Below, piece by piece: positions 33,032 through 42,148 of a stretch of 45,605 nucleotides of DNA; within the stretch, counting starts at the first letter, position 1, and the number at the start of each line of letters is the position of its first letter. The notes beneath the pieces are model-generated. The model searched no databases and was not told the origin of the DNA. It worked only from the letters and a program-made list of their open reading frames with translations. The stretch lies in contig JAPLEJ010000049.1 in assembly GCA_026391435.1 (NCBI GenBank), positions 1 to 45,605 of the forward strand, in the 5' to 3' direction. Source of the DNA: Bacteroidota bacterium. GTDB lineage: Bacteria; Bacteroidota; Bacteroidia; Chitinophagales; Chitinophagaceae. Made by a program: the position numbers and the translations under genes.

Positions 33032-33475
33032 CTAAATTTTCGAGATCACTACCCCTTCTAAACTTACTTGTGGGTCGCTTGGATTAATTAAAATGTCGAT
33101 TTTATTTTTCCATTTTTTATTCATTAAATCATGAATAAACCAAATGCCATTAAACTTTCCCGCATTGGTTAATTTAACTTTATCTCCAAATGAAAATAAT
33201 TCTTTTAAGTCCCTACTAACTGCAATAACCCGATGCTTGATTGGATTGAGGCTATCTAATTTAAGTCCGCTTGCAGTAATGAGTGGTTCGCTATCTGTTT
33301 CATTAGTCGCCGTTTTATAAGTGGTTAAGGAAACTAAATTAATCGACTTAATTTCAAAGGGATATTTGTACACTACTGTTTTAGGTTCTTTTCCTGGATA
33401 CATTACAAAATAACCAACCATAATAATAACAATACAAATGGCTAATCCAATTCCAAGTTGCTGCTTATTTTTCAT
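33032..33475 (-). CDS. Membrane-anchored 3D-domain-like protein
   Basis: A 147-residue protein with one N-terminal transmembrane segment (about 8-26) and an exported domain. The pattern TTYKTATNETDSEPLITASG, then IAVSRDL..FSFGDKVKL, then GIWFIHDLMNKKWKNKIDIL, follows the 3D (double-psi beta-barrel) domain found in RlpA/YabE/MltA-type cell-wall proteins. Some key acids are present (Asp in TDSEP, HD and ID at the end). It may bind or cut peptidoglycan glycans, but activity is unproven. It lies 28 nt downstream of the Lrp regulator on the same strand. Confidence 0.65.
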   Translation of the reverse strand: MKNKQQLGIGLAICIVIIMVGYFVMYPGKEPKTVVYKYPFEIKSINLVSLTTYKTATNETDSEPLITASGLKLDSLNPIKHRVIAVSRDLKELFSFGDKVKLTNAGKFNGIWFIHDLMNKKWKNKIDILINPSDPQVSLEGVVISKI

Positions 33476-33503
33476 ATCGCATAAATTGAGTGGGTTAGAA
33501 AAA

Positions 33504-34007
33504 TTATACTATTAAATGGGTTTGTTTAACGACGCCCATGATAAAAACGCTTTGTACCTGACTTATATTGTCGGCCTGACTTAATTTATTGACATGAAAA
33601 TTGTAATAGCTGTTCATATCCTCAGTTACAATTTTCAACATAAAGTCAAATTCGCCCGAAATACTATAACACTCCACTACATCGGGTAACTCGTTAATCA
33701 GCTTAATAAACTGCCCTCCCGACTTTTTACTGTGTTGATTTAGAGACACATAGCAAATAACCATGAGTCCCTTTTTCACTTTGGTTCCATCAATTAATGT
33801 AGCATATTGCTTTATGACCCCATTACTTTCAAGCCTCTTGATACGCTCATGAACCGGCGTGGTACTCAAATGAATTTGGTCTGCAATCTCTTTCACAGTA
33901 ATCCTAGCATTGTCCTGCAATAGCCTTAAAATGGATAAATCCTTCTCATCTAATGAGATGCTTTGTTGAGACACAGCCGAATCTACTATGGGAGTACTGT
34001 TTTTCAT
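33504..34007 (-). CDS. Lrp/AsnC family transcriptional regulator
   Basis: A 167-residue regulator. The N-terminal winged helix-turn-helix (about 19-80) reads LDEKDLSILRLLQDNARIT, VKEIADQIHLSTTPVHERIK, and the C-terminal RAM ligand domain contains DVVECYSISGEFDFMLKIVT. These proteins sense amino acids and control amino-acid metabolism. It is divergent from ahcY across 115 bp, so it may regulate ahcY or itself through that gap (inference). ATG 34007. Confidence 0.93.
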   Translation of the reverse strand: MKNSTPIVDSAVSQQSISLDEKDLSILRLLQDNARITVKEIADQIHLSTTPVHERIKRLESNGVIKQYATLIDGTKVKKGLMVICYVSLNQHSKKSGGQFIKLINELPDVVECYSISGEFDFMLKIVTEDMNSYYNFHVNKLSQADNISQVQSVFIMGVVKQTHLIV

Positions 34008-34096
34008 GTTATTTTAGCATAAATCATCATAAAAATAGAATATAATAGCTGAATATCCTAAAAATATCAAATATTTTATTATTTTATCCTATTTAC

Positions 34097-34104
34097 TACC
34101 TTTG
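34097..34104 (+). promoter_or_regulatory. -7 promoter box for ahcY
   Basis: TACCTTTG matches TAnnTTTG exactly, 18 nt before the ATG at 34123. The -33 region is T-rich without a G. Confidence 0.5.
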
Positions 34105-34122
34105 TCCTCTAAAAATAATAAC

Positions 34123-35445
34123 ATGTCTAACTTACAAAACATCGATTTTAGCCTACCTTATAAAGTAGCCGATATCACATTAGCAGATTGGGGTCGCAAA
34201 GAAATACGTTTAGCCGAAGCTGAAATGCCAGGTTTAATGAGTATCCGTTCCGAATACGGAGCTAGCCAACCCTTAAAAGGTGCGCGCATTGCAGGTTGTT
34301 TACATATGACCATTCAAACTGCTGTCTTAATTGAAACGCTAACTGCTTTAGGAGCTGAAGTAAAATGGAGCTCTTGTAATATATTTTCAACACAAGACCA
34401 AGCCGCTGCCGCTATTGCTGCAACAGGTGTGGGAGTTTTTGCTTGGAAAGGTCAATCTATCGAAGAGGGTGACTGGTGTATTGAACAAACTTTATTCTTT
34501 GGTGGTGCAGACCGTCCATTGAATATGATCTTAGATGATGGTGGTGATTTAACCAATATGGTGTTAGATAAATATCCTCAATTTGTTGAAGGCATTAAAG
34601 GATTAAGCGAAGAGACCACAACTGGTGTTCACCGTTTGTATGAGCGTATGGCAAAAGGAACTTTACCAATGCCAGCTATTAACGTAAACGATTCTGTTAC
34701 AAAATCTAAATTTGATAATAAATACGGTTGTCAAGAATCATTAGTAGATGCGATTCGTCGTGCTACCGATGTGATGATGGCTGGTAAAGTTGCAGTGGTA
34801 GGTTCTTACGGAGACGTAGGAAAAGGATCTGCAGCATCCCTTCGTGGTGCTGGTTGCCGTGTCATGGTAACCGAGATTGATCCAATATGTGCTTTGCAAG
34901 CTGCCATGGATGGATTTGAAGTAAGAAAAATGATTGACGCAGTAAAAGAAGCAGACATTATTGTTACTGCATCAGGTTGTCGTGATTTGATTAACGAAAA
35001 ACATTTTAGATCAATGAAAGACAAAGCGATTGTTTGTAATATTGGTCACTTTGATATTGAAATTGATATGGCATGGTTAAATAAAAACTATGGTCATACA
35101 AAAGATACGATCAAACCACAAGTTGATTTATACAATATTGATGGAAAAGATGTTATCATTTTAGCAGAAGGCCGTTTAGTGAACTTAGGTTGTGCTACTG
35201 GTCACCCTAGCTTTGTAATGAGTAACTCTTTTTCAAATCAAACATTAGCACAAATAGAATTATGGACCAACCATAAAAACTACGAGAACAAAGTGTATGT
35301 TTTACCTAAACATTTAGATGAAAAGGTAGCAAGATTACACTTAGCTAAAGTAGGTGCTGAATTAGATGAATTAACTACTGAACAAGCGGCTTATTTAGGA
35401 ATACCTAAAGCAGGTCCGTTCAAATCTGATGCATACAGATACTAA
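34123..35445 (+). CDS. ahcY: Adenosylhomocysteinase
   Basis: A 440-residue NAD-dependent enzyme splitting S-adenosylhomocysteine into homocysteine and adenosine, closing the methyl cycle. Seen: [35 protein letters not shown], the NAD fold with [11 protein letters not shown], and [11 protein letters not shown], plus the C-terminal KSDAYRY. The first glycine of the usual GxGxxG is Ser in this copy. ATG 34123 is preferred; the frame also opens at TTG 34102, but that codon lies inside the -7 box. Followed by a strong terminator. Confidence 0.96.
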   Translation: MSNLQNIDFSLPYKVADITLADWGRKEIRLAEAEMPGLMSIRSEYGASQPLKGARIAGCLHMTIQTAVLIETLTALGAEVKWSSCNIFSTQDQAAAAIAATGVGVFAWKGQSIEEGDWCIEQTLFFGGADRPLNMILDDGGDLTNMVLDKYPQFVEGIKGLSEETTTGVHRLYERMAKGTLPMPAINVNDSVTKSKFDNKYGCQESLVDAIRRATDVMMAGKVAVVGSYGDVGKGSAASLRGAGCRVMVTEIDPICALQAAMDGFEVRKMIDAVKEADIIVTASGCRDLINEKHFRSMKDKAIVCNIGHFDIEIDMAWLNKNYGHTKDTIKPQVDLYNIDGKDVIILAEGRLVNLGCATGHPSFVMSNSFSNQTLAQIELWTNHKNYENKVYVLPKHLDEKVARLHLAKVGAELDELTTEQAAYLGIPKAGPFKSDAYRY

Positions 35446-35502
35446 TTAGAAAAAGACACTCCATTCCTACATAGTTTCTAGAACTAATTCAAAATTCCCC
35501 TA

Positions 35503-35536
35503 GGCCGTCCCCGTTTTTCGAGGGCGGCCTTTTTTT
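35503..35536 (+). terminator. Rho-independent terminator of ahcY
   Basis: GGCCGTCCCCG and GAGGGCGGCC pair around a T-rich loop and are followed by TTTTTTT. GC-rich compared with its surroundings. Confidence 0.85.
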
Positions 35537-35611
35537 AGGTGTAGTTTTTGTATCTTTAAACCGCTCACTTAATAATAAGTGATGTCCCTATTTTTATACT
35601 AAAATTTGCAT

Positions 35612-37492
35612 ATGAAACGAATTCTACTTTCTTTATTACTAGTTGCTCAATTACCAAATATAAAAGCGCAGATAGCCATTATTCCAGAACCATTTGAAAT
35701 GAGCACTGGGATTGGCAATTATACATTACCAAAGTCCATAGTCATCAATGCATCTAATGCAGCAAGTAGTATCGGAGAACTCATTGCTACTAAACTAAAA
35801 ACCGTTACGGGTAATCAAGTTAATTTTGCTTCTAATAAATCATGCATCGATATTCAACTAATCAACGAACCTAGCTTAGGAAAAGAAGGCTATCATTTAG
35901 TTGTAAATGAAAAAGGGATTCAAATGAGGGCCAATTCCAATGCAGGTTTATTTTATGCTTGGCAGTCCTTATTACAAATCATGCCCACTGCTGTTTTTGC
36001 CAATTCAGTTCAAAATAATACCAGCTGGAAAATACCTTTTATTACCATTACTGATAAACCAAGATTTGGATGGAGGGGTTTAATGTTAGATGTGAGTAGG
36101 CATTTTTTCACCAAAGCTGAAGTGAAACAATACATAGATAATATGGTTTTATACAAGTACAATGTATTGCATCTTCATCTAACTGACGACCAAGGCTGGA
36201 GAATTGAAATTAAAGTATTGCCTAAACTAACACAGGTAGGTGCTTGGAGAGTAGATCGAAAAGGCAAATGGGGTAATATTACGACACCTTCCTTAGATGA
36301 ACCAAAAACATACGGTGGATTTTACACACAAGAAGATATAAAGGAATTAGTGGCTTACGCTAAATCAAAATTTGTTGAAATATTACCTGAGATTGATATT
36401 CCGGGACATAGTCTTTCCTTTTTATCTGCTTACCCTTTAAGCACAACCCCACATTATAATTATCAAGTGAATGCAGGGACAGAATTTATGGATTGGACAG
36501 GCGTGAATGGACATGCTACGGCAATGATTGATAATGCTTTGAATCCAGCGAATGAAACTGTATATAATTACCTTGACCAAATTTTTACCGAAGTGGCTGC
36601 TTTGTTTCCTTTTGGATACATCCATATGGGCGGTGATGAAAATGCTAAAAATAATTGGGAAAAAAGTAGTGAAGTACAAAGTTTAATGAAAAGAGAGAAT
36701 TTAAAAGACCAACATGAAGTACAAAGTTATTTTGTAAAACGTGTTGAAAAAATAATCAACTCAAAAGGAAAAAAATTAATGGGATGGGATGAAATATTAG
36801 AAGGAGGTTTACCGGGCAATGCCGCTGTGATGAGCTGGAGAGGCATGCAAGGAGGTATTGACGCTGCTACTCAAAAACACCAAGTGGTGATGACACCCAA
36901 CGATTTTGTATATATCGACTTCTACCAAGGCGAAGCCACTGCCGAAGGAAAGGTATATAGAGGTTTAAGAATGAAAAAAACGTACGAGTTTGAACCATTG
37001 CCTCAAGGCATTGACCCTTCTTACATATTAGGAGGTCAAGCCAACTTATGGACAGAACAAGTATTAAACTTAAGGAGTGCGCAATATTTAACCTGGCCAA
37101 GATCCATGTCTGTTGCTGAAACACTTTGGTCACCAAAGGAAAAAAAGAATTGGAAAACATTTTCAGATAAAGTGGAAAAGCAATTTGATATATTAGATGT
37201 ATTAAATGTTAAATATGCGAAAAGCATCTACGACCCTATTGTAACTACTGTATCTAATACCAAAGGTGAGCTTATTGCAAGCATGGAAGGGGAAGTTGAT
37301 AATTTGAAATTTTATTATTCCATAGACGAGTCTCTACCAGATCATTTTAGCGATGAATACAAAGCGCCCTTTGTATTACCTTCTGATGTGACTATTCTTA
37401 GAATCATCAGTTATCGAAATGGCAAACCTATTGGTAAAATGCTAAATATCCCTATTGAATCGCTACAAAAAAGAGCAGTCAAAGTGTTATAA
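35612..37492 (+). CDS. Beta-N-acetylhexosaminidase (GH20)
   Basis: A 626-residue exported glycosidase with a signal peptide (1-19, IKAQ). An N-terminal GH20b-like domain (about 20-145) precedes the catalytic barrel (about 150-520). The catalytic pair is Asp342-Glu343 in HMGGDENAKNNW; HLHLTDDQGWRIEI and EIDIPGHSLSFLSAYP are typical, and WGGQANLWTE-type sequence (GGQANLWTEQV) follows. A C-terminal chitobiase-like domain (about 555-620) is present. It releases terminal GlcNAc or GalNAc from glycans. ATG 35612; the TTG two codons earlier is unlikely. No Sus genes adjoin. Confidence 0.94.
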   Translation: MKRILLSLLLVAQLPNIKAQIAIIPEPFEMSTGIGNYTLPKSIVINASNAASSIGELIATKLKTVTGNQVNFASNKSCIDIQLINEPSLGKEGYHLVVNEKGIQMRANSNAGLFYAWQSLLQIMPTAVFANSVQNNTSWKIPFITITDKPRFGWRGLMLDVSRHFFTKAEVKQYIDNMVLYKYNVLHLHLTDDQGWRIEIKVLPKLTQVGAWRVDRKGKWGNITTPSLDEPKTYGGFYTQEDIKELVAYAKSKFVEILPEIDIPGHSLSFLSAYPLSTTPHYNYQVNAGTEFMDWTGVNGHATAMIDNALNPANETVYNYLDQIFTEVAALFPFGYIHMGGDENAKNNWEKSSEVQSLMKRENLKDQHEVQSYFVKRVEKIINSKGKKLMGWDEILEGGLPGNAAVMSWRGMQGGIDAATQKHQVVMTPNDFVYIDFYQGEATAEGKVYRGLRMKKTYEFEPLPQGIDPSYILGGQANLWTEQVLNLRSAQYLTWPRSMSVAETLWSPKEKKNWKTFSDKVEKQFDILDVLNVKYAKSIYDPIVTTVSNTKGELIASMEGEVDNLKFYYSIDESLPDHFSDEYKAPFVLPSDVTILRIISYRNGKPIGKMLNIPIESLQKRAVKVL

Positions 37493-37520
37493 AAAATTTA
37501 ACAGAAATAAGAAGTATAGA

Positions 37521-37550
37521 TAAGCCCTGTTACAATGTTAACGGGGCTTA
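37521..37550 (+). terminator. Probable terminator of the GH20 gene
   Basis: TAAGCCCTGTTA pairs with TTAACGGGGCTTA-type sequence (about 12 bp, one wobble), followed by TTGTTATATATTTT. The T-run is interrupted, so it is a moderate call. Confidence 0.5.
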
Positions 37551-37592
37551 TTGTTATATATTTTGTAATTTTGGAAAGGATATCTAAACTAC

Positions 37593-39428
37593 ATGAGGGT
37601 AACAATTTTTACTATATTTTTATTGTTGATTTTTAAAGGCAATACATTTGCTCAAAATAAACCGGTAGACAGTTTATGGAGAGGATTTTTAAAAGCACCT
37701 ATTACACTTAAGTTAATAAAAAGCATTACAGGTAATGCTGAGTCCATGATAGATACCAATAGAGTAGTTATTGCTAATAATATTGAGTTATTGACAAAGT
37801 ATAGTGGAAAGGAAATCAACTCCATTGTTATTGAACAACATAACTTTTCTACTAATATCAACTTACCCTTGATCAATCAAAAGGATTACTTTACAAAAAT
37901 TGCCAATCAATTACACTCTAGTTCCGATGATGAAACGATCAGAAAAAACTTATTTTTCAAACCCGGCGAAATTCTAAATCCTACCATTATTGCTTATAAT
38001 GAAAAATGGTTAAGGGATCTACCCTTTCTTCAAGATGCGAGAATTATTGTCAACCCTTTAAAATACGATAGTAATAAAATTGATCTTGTTATAGTCACTA
38101 AGGACATTTTTCCTTATGGAGCAACCTTCAATTTAAAAAACGCAAATGCATATGAAGCATCCATAAGCAACGAAAGCATGCTTGGATCAGGAAATGCACT
38201 TCAAATAAATCATAATTTTGATAAAACAAGATCCCCCAATATAGGAGTTGGATTTGACGCGCAGCTTCGTAATGTATCGGGTAAATTTATTAATATAAAT
38301 GCAGGTATTAATGATCTAACGAGCAATTCAATAGATGGATCTGCATCTGCTATGAAACATTATATTGCTGGAGAGCTCCCCTTATTACACCCATTTAGTG
38401 TTTGGACGGGTGGATTTGAACTTATAGATATTAAAAATAAAAATGCCTTCCCAGGTAATTGGAATGATAGTTTATTTAATAATAAAATGAACTATCACTT
38501 GAACAATATTGATTTTTGGTTGGGTTACCAACTATTTTTAAACAAGAATAATAAGACCATAAATGGCAATCGCCATATTGTTCAAATAAGACATGTAAAT
38601 AATAATTTCATTACACGCCCCGTGGACTATCTAAATATACTTGATAAAAATTTTCAAAATTTATCAGCCAATTTCGCTTCTTACACCGTTTTTAATCAAA
38701 AAATTATAAGAACAAGGTACTTGTATGGATTTGGAAGGAATGAAGATTTACCTATAGGGCAATCAATTAGTTTAACATTGGGTCAATATTCAAAAGAATT
38801 AGAAAAATTGGGTTACGCAGGCTTACAATTGGAGAAGTATTCATTACGCCCTTCTGGCGCATTCACCCATTTAAATGTAAACATGGGTAGTAGTTTTTTT
38901 AATAGTCAATTTCAGGACATTCGTTTTTTGACAAGTATGGAAGTCATTAGTAAATTAAAATACCATGATAATGGATTGGCTTACAGAAAAATCTTCAATT
39001 TTAGTTTAGCGCAAACCTTAAAAAATAAATACAATGAAGCATTACTTTTATATAGCAACTTTGGTATTCCGCAATTAAATAAGGAACACATGAGAGGAAG
39101 CACTCGCTTATCTGGTAATTGGGAATCTGTATGGTATCCAACCAAGTCTGTTTATGGTTTTAAATCCTCCCCTTTTTTGTTTGCGAACATGACCTATATG
39201 CGATCAGTAGATGAATCAAATATAGAAGGTAATATATATACAGCATTAGGGGGTGGTGCAAGAATTCGAAATGAAAATTTAATATTTGGAACCATTGAAA
39301 TGAAGTGTTATTACTTACCTCGTACTGATCAACAATTAAATAGATGGAATTTCAGCATTATTACTAATATTAGATTCAAATACAACTCAAAAATTATTAA
39401 TAAACCGGATTTTGTTACAATTAATTAG
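37593..39428 (+). CDS. Outer membrane beta-barrel protein with a POTRA-like domain
   Basis: A 611-residue exported protein with a signal peptide (1-20, NTFAQ). The region about 105-175, IRKNLFFKPGEILNPTIIA then LRDLPFLQDARIIVNPLKYD and KIDLVIVTKDIFPYG, has the pattern of a POTRA domain. The rest, about 180-600, is rich in alternating aromatic strands like a BamA/ShlB-type barrel. The end, KPDFVTIN, lacks the usual terminal Phe. Role in outer-membrane assembly or secretion is inferred; there is no SurA-, Skp- or secreted-partner gene next to it. ATG 37593. Confidence 0.65.
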   Translation: MRVTIFTIFLLLIFKGNTFAQNKPVDSLWRGFLKAPITLKLIKSITGNAESMIDTNRVVIANNIELLTKYSGKEINSIVIEQHNFSTNINLPLINQKDYFTKIANQLHSSSDDETIRKNLFFKPGEILNPTIIAYNEKWLRDLPFLQDARIIVNPLKYDSNKIDLVIVTKDIFPYGATFNLKNANAYEASISNESMLGSGNALQINHNFDKTRSPNIGVGFDAQLRNVSGKFININAGINDLTSNSIDGSASAMKHYIAGELPLLHPFSVWTGGFELIDIKNKNAFPGNWNDSLFNNKMNYHLNNIDFWLGYQLFLNKNNKTINGNRHIVQIRHVNNNFITRPVDYLNILDKNFQNLSANFASYTVFNQKIIRTRYLYGFGRNEDLPIGQSISLTLGQYSKELEKLGYAGLQLEKYSLRPSGAFTHLNVNMGSSFFNSQFQDIRFLTSMEVISKLKYHDNGLAYRKIFNFSLAQTLKNKYNEALLLYSNFGIPQLNKEHMRGSTRLSGNWESVWYPTKSVYGFKSSPFLFANMTYMRSVDESNIEGNIYTALGGGARIRNENLIFGTIEMKCYYLPRTDQQLNRWNFSIITNIRFKYNSKIINKPDFVTIN

Positions 39429-39481
39429 CATAATTATTTAGCCCTATTCAACTTTTCATAATTTATTTTGTTATAGTAATT

Positions 39482-40273
39482 ATGGTACAAGCATACAATT
39501 TTTTAGCTAGCTGGCAGTTATTCCCTGAGAAAAGCGAATTCGAATACCAGTTGGTTCCAAAATCTGGAAATTACAAAATTGAGAGCACTCAAAATGCCCA
39601 TGCACTTAGCTTTAGTCATAATTGGGTGAATATAGAAAATGAGGCTTTTTATGCACAATACTCGGTCCAGCCTAATGGAATACTGCAAACCTTTGATAAT
39701 AATTTATTGGGCGACCAAGTCCTAGCCGAAATCAATAATGCTTCCTGCTTAACAGTTCAATTTAGCAGAGACAATAATGAAGTATTAAAAGTAGTTCATG
39801 AAATATTGGCCAATGGATTTTTAAAAGTAACCCATTACGGATTTAAGGAAAATGGCGACCCGTTTAAAAATATTGAAATTTATCACAAGCAACTCAGCGT
39901 ATTACCTTATGCTTCGTCCGCAGGAAGTGTAGCCATTAGACCCACCAAAGAAGGGGTAATCAAACACAAGGCTTTATCTGCCATGGAAGATCAAACTAAT
40001 ATGCAGTTAAATCAAATCAAAGAACAAATTGAATTATTAGCAAGGCAAGCACAGGAAATAAGAAAAAGAAAGGAGTTAAGTTTAATGATTTATGAATCTA
40101 AAATAAGTTTTAAACCTCAAATAGGTCAAACCTATCATGTGTATGAAAAAACAGATGGTACACATGTGCTTTCATTAGTAGCTCCTAGCGAATGGGGCGG
40201 CGGCTCGGGACCCTTTGCCGGATTTATTGCAACAGTAAAATTACTTGCCGATCATACCTGGGTTGAAGTATGA
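39482..40273 (+). CDS. Lipocalin-like plus DUF2452 fusion protein
   Basis: A 263-residue protein without signal peptide. The N-terminal part (about 1-135) has a lipocalin-like pattern: FLASWQLFPEKSEFEYQLVP, PKSGNYKIES, then repeated strands and FKNIEIYHK. The C-terminal part (about 140-263) matches DUF2452: LPYASSAGSVAIRP, ALSAMEDQTNMQLNQIKEQI, LLARQAQEIRKRKELS, the IGQTYHVYEK strand and FIATVKLLADHTWVEV. The fusion is not one I recognise as standard. Function unknown. ATG 39482; its stop is 2 bp from the convergent UbiD stop. Confidence 0.7.
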   Translation: MVQAYNFLASWQLFPEKSEFEYQLVPKSGNYKIESTQNAHALSFSHNWVNIENEAFYAQYSVQPNGILQTFDNNLLGDQVLAEINNASCLTVQFSRDNNEVLKVVHEILANGFLKVTHYGFKENGDPFKNIEIYHKQLSVLPYASSAGSVAIRPTKEGVIKHKALSAMEDQTNMQLNQIKEQIELLARQAQEIRKRKELSLMIYESKISFKPQIGQTYHVYEKTDGTHVLSLVAPSEWGGGSGPFAGFIATVKLLADHTWVEV

Positions 40274-40275
40274 AA

Positions 40276-42108
40276 TTAATACCCATATTTTTTTAAAATA
40301 GTCTCTACTCTTTTTTCAACATCTATATCTTTAACCACAGCGGGTGCATGATGCTTCTTAATGGTGGCATCTAATATCAACGGCCCTTTACAACCCCAAT
40401 GCTTATTATTTATATAGCTATCTACCCCTTCAATATCTTTGGCTGGATTGGTTCTCGTAAAAGTGGCCCAAATAAAATTATTAAAGTCTTGCGCCATCCA
40501 TGAAGCATCTTCTGTTATAATCAACAATGCTACCCCCTCTTTTTCTAATAAGTTTTCTCCCGCCCCTTTTAATTTATCTTGCAATAAACCAATTGAAACC
40601 GAATCAGCATTTAATGCAATAACCCCTGGCATTATTAATTGAGCATGGGCATTTAAATCATTTATAAGTGCCGGAATTTTAGTAGCAAGTGTTCTGCGTT
40701 GTTCACCGTAAGCAGCTAAAACCAATTTGGATCCACTATTTAATCCATCCCCTGAATAATCTAGTGTATCCATCGTGGTATTCGTATAAAAATGTAAGTC
40801 GTTCGTAAAGTCCATCCTAGACAACATATATTGTAAGAATTCAGGAACTTGATGCACATCTAATGTTGAGCTCAATGGATCCCTTCCTTTTTTTGATTTT
40901 TTTTCCTCGGCAGTAATCCAAACAAATTTCGCCAAACTTAATTGCCCTGTTCCTAATATATGATTTGCAATGGTTAATATTTCGGCGGGTTTTTTATTCT
41001 CTAAATAAGGCGTATATCTTTCACTTCCAATAGCTAATAATAAAGGGTGCACCCCTGCCGCATCTACCGCATGTACTTCCTTTAATCCAGGAATTTCATT
41101 GGAAACGGCGGCGCCTGTTATTTTATGAATCAGTTGACCAAAACTGGTATCTTCTTGAGGAGGTCGACCTACCACGGTAAATGCCCATATGGCATTTTTT
41201 CGCGCATATACTTTGTGCACTTTCATCACTGGAAAAGGATGTTGTAAACTATAATATCCAAGATGATCACCAAAAGGACCTTCTGGTTTATTATTGTTTG
41301 GCATTACTTCACCTGTGATCACAAAATCGGCATCGGTACTAATAAAAAAATCATCTATATAAGTATAACCAAATCTTTTGCCCGCTAAGACCCCCGCAAA
41401 ATTAATTTCACTCATCCCTTCTGGAAGAGGCATGACTGCTGCGACTGAATGTGCTGGTGGCCCGCCTACAAAGCAACTCACTTTTAATGGTAATCCTTTA
41501 TTATTCGCCTTGGTTTGATGCACTCCTATACCACGATGTAATTGATAATGCAATCCAATTTCTTTATTTAATTCGTATTCATTCCCATCCAATTGAATAC
41601 GATACATTCCTAAATTAGATTTTGTAACACCAGGTTGATCCGCATCTTCGGTATACACTTGTGGAAGTGTTACAAATGCACCTCCATCCATTGGCCAATG
41701 TTGAATTAATGGAAGATCGCTTATGTTGATCTCTTCAAATAAAACAGGCTTATTAATCGGATTTTTTTTAGGTAATGCATTGATGGCTGCGGGTAAAGCT
41801 GACAAAGAATTAAGTGGATGTTGTATCGCAGCCAAAGGATTAATCTTCATCTCAATTAGCTGCTTTACGGCAGGTAATGTATTTCTAAAAATAAATTCAC
41901 TGCGTTCTAATGTTCCAAAAATATTGGAAGCAGCTCTGAATTTGGACCCCTTCACTTTTTCAAATAAAATAGCAGGCCCTTTTTGTTCAAAAATGCGTAA
42001 ATGAATAGCCGCCATTTCCAAGTAGGGATCTACCTCCTCTTTGATACGCAATAGCTGACCAGTACGCTCTAAGTCCAATAAACATGCTTCCAAACTAGAA
42101 TATGACAT
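40276..42108 (-). CDS. UbiD family decarboxylase
   Basis: A 610-residue prenylated-FMN-dependent decarboxylase. SLEACLLDLERTGQLLRIKE at the N-terminus, the catalytic GEVMPNNNKPEGPFGDHLGY with the conserved glutamates, and VVGRPPQEDTSFGQLIHKIT are diagnostic. In futalosine-route menaquinone synthesis a UbiD-like enzyme may decarboxylate the dihydroxynaphthoate intermediate; mqnA in this window makes that the preferred idea, but phenolic-acid decarboxylation is also possible. No UbiX gene is adjacent. ATG 42108; divergent from pdxJ by 40 bp. Confidence 0.88.
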   Translation of the reverse strand: MSYSSLEACLLDLERTGQLLRIKEEVDPYLEMAAIHLRIFEQKGPAILFEKVKGSKFRAASNIFGTLERSEFIFRNTLPAVKQLIEMKINPLAAIQHPLNSLSALPAAINALPKKNPINKPVLFEEINISDLPLIQHWPMDGGAFVTLPQVYTEDADQPGVTKSNLGMYRIQLDGNEYELNKEIGLHYQLHRGIGVHQTKANNKGLPLKVSCFVGGPPAHSVAAVMPLPEGMSEINFAGVLAGKRFGYTYIDDFFISTDADFVITGEVMPNNNKPEGPFGDHLGYYSLQHPFPVMKVHKVYARKNAIWAFTVVGRPPQEDTSFGQLIHKITGAAVSNEIPGLKEVHAVDAAGVHPLLLAIGSERYTPYLENKKPAEILTIANHILGTGQLSLAKFVWITAEEKKSKKGRDPLSSTLDVHQVPEFLQYMLSRMDFTNDLHFYTNTTMDTLDYSGDGLNSGSKLVLAAYGEQRRTLATKIPALINDLNAHAQLIMPGVIALNADSVSIGLLQDKLKGAGENLLEKEGVALLIITEDASWMAQDFNNFIWATFTRTNPAKDIEGVDSYINNKHWGCKGPLILDATIKKHHAPAVVKDIDVEKRVETILKKYGY

Positions 42109-42148
42109 TCTCTTATATTTGAGTTACAAAAATAACTTAAATTCGCCT

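Noticed and set aside
34008..34122. SAM or SAH riboswitch before ahcY
   Set aside because: The 115-bp gap is AT-rich, without the conserved riboswitch blocks, and the likely leader is only about 13 nt.
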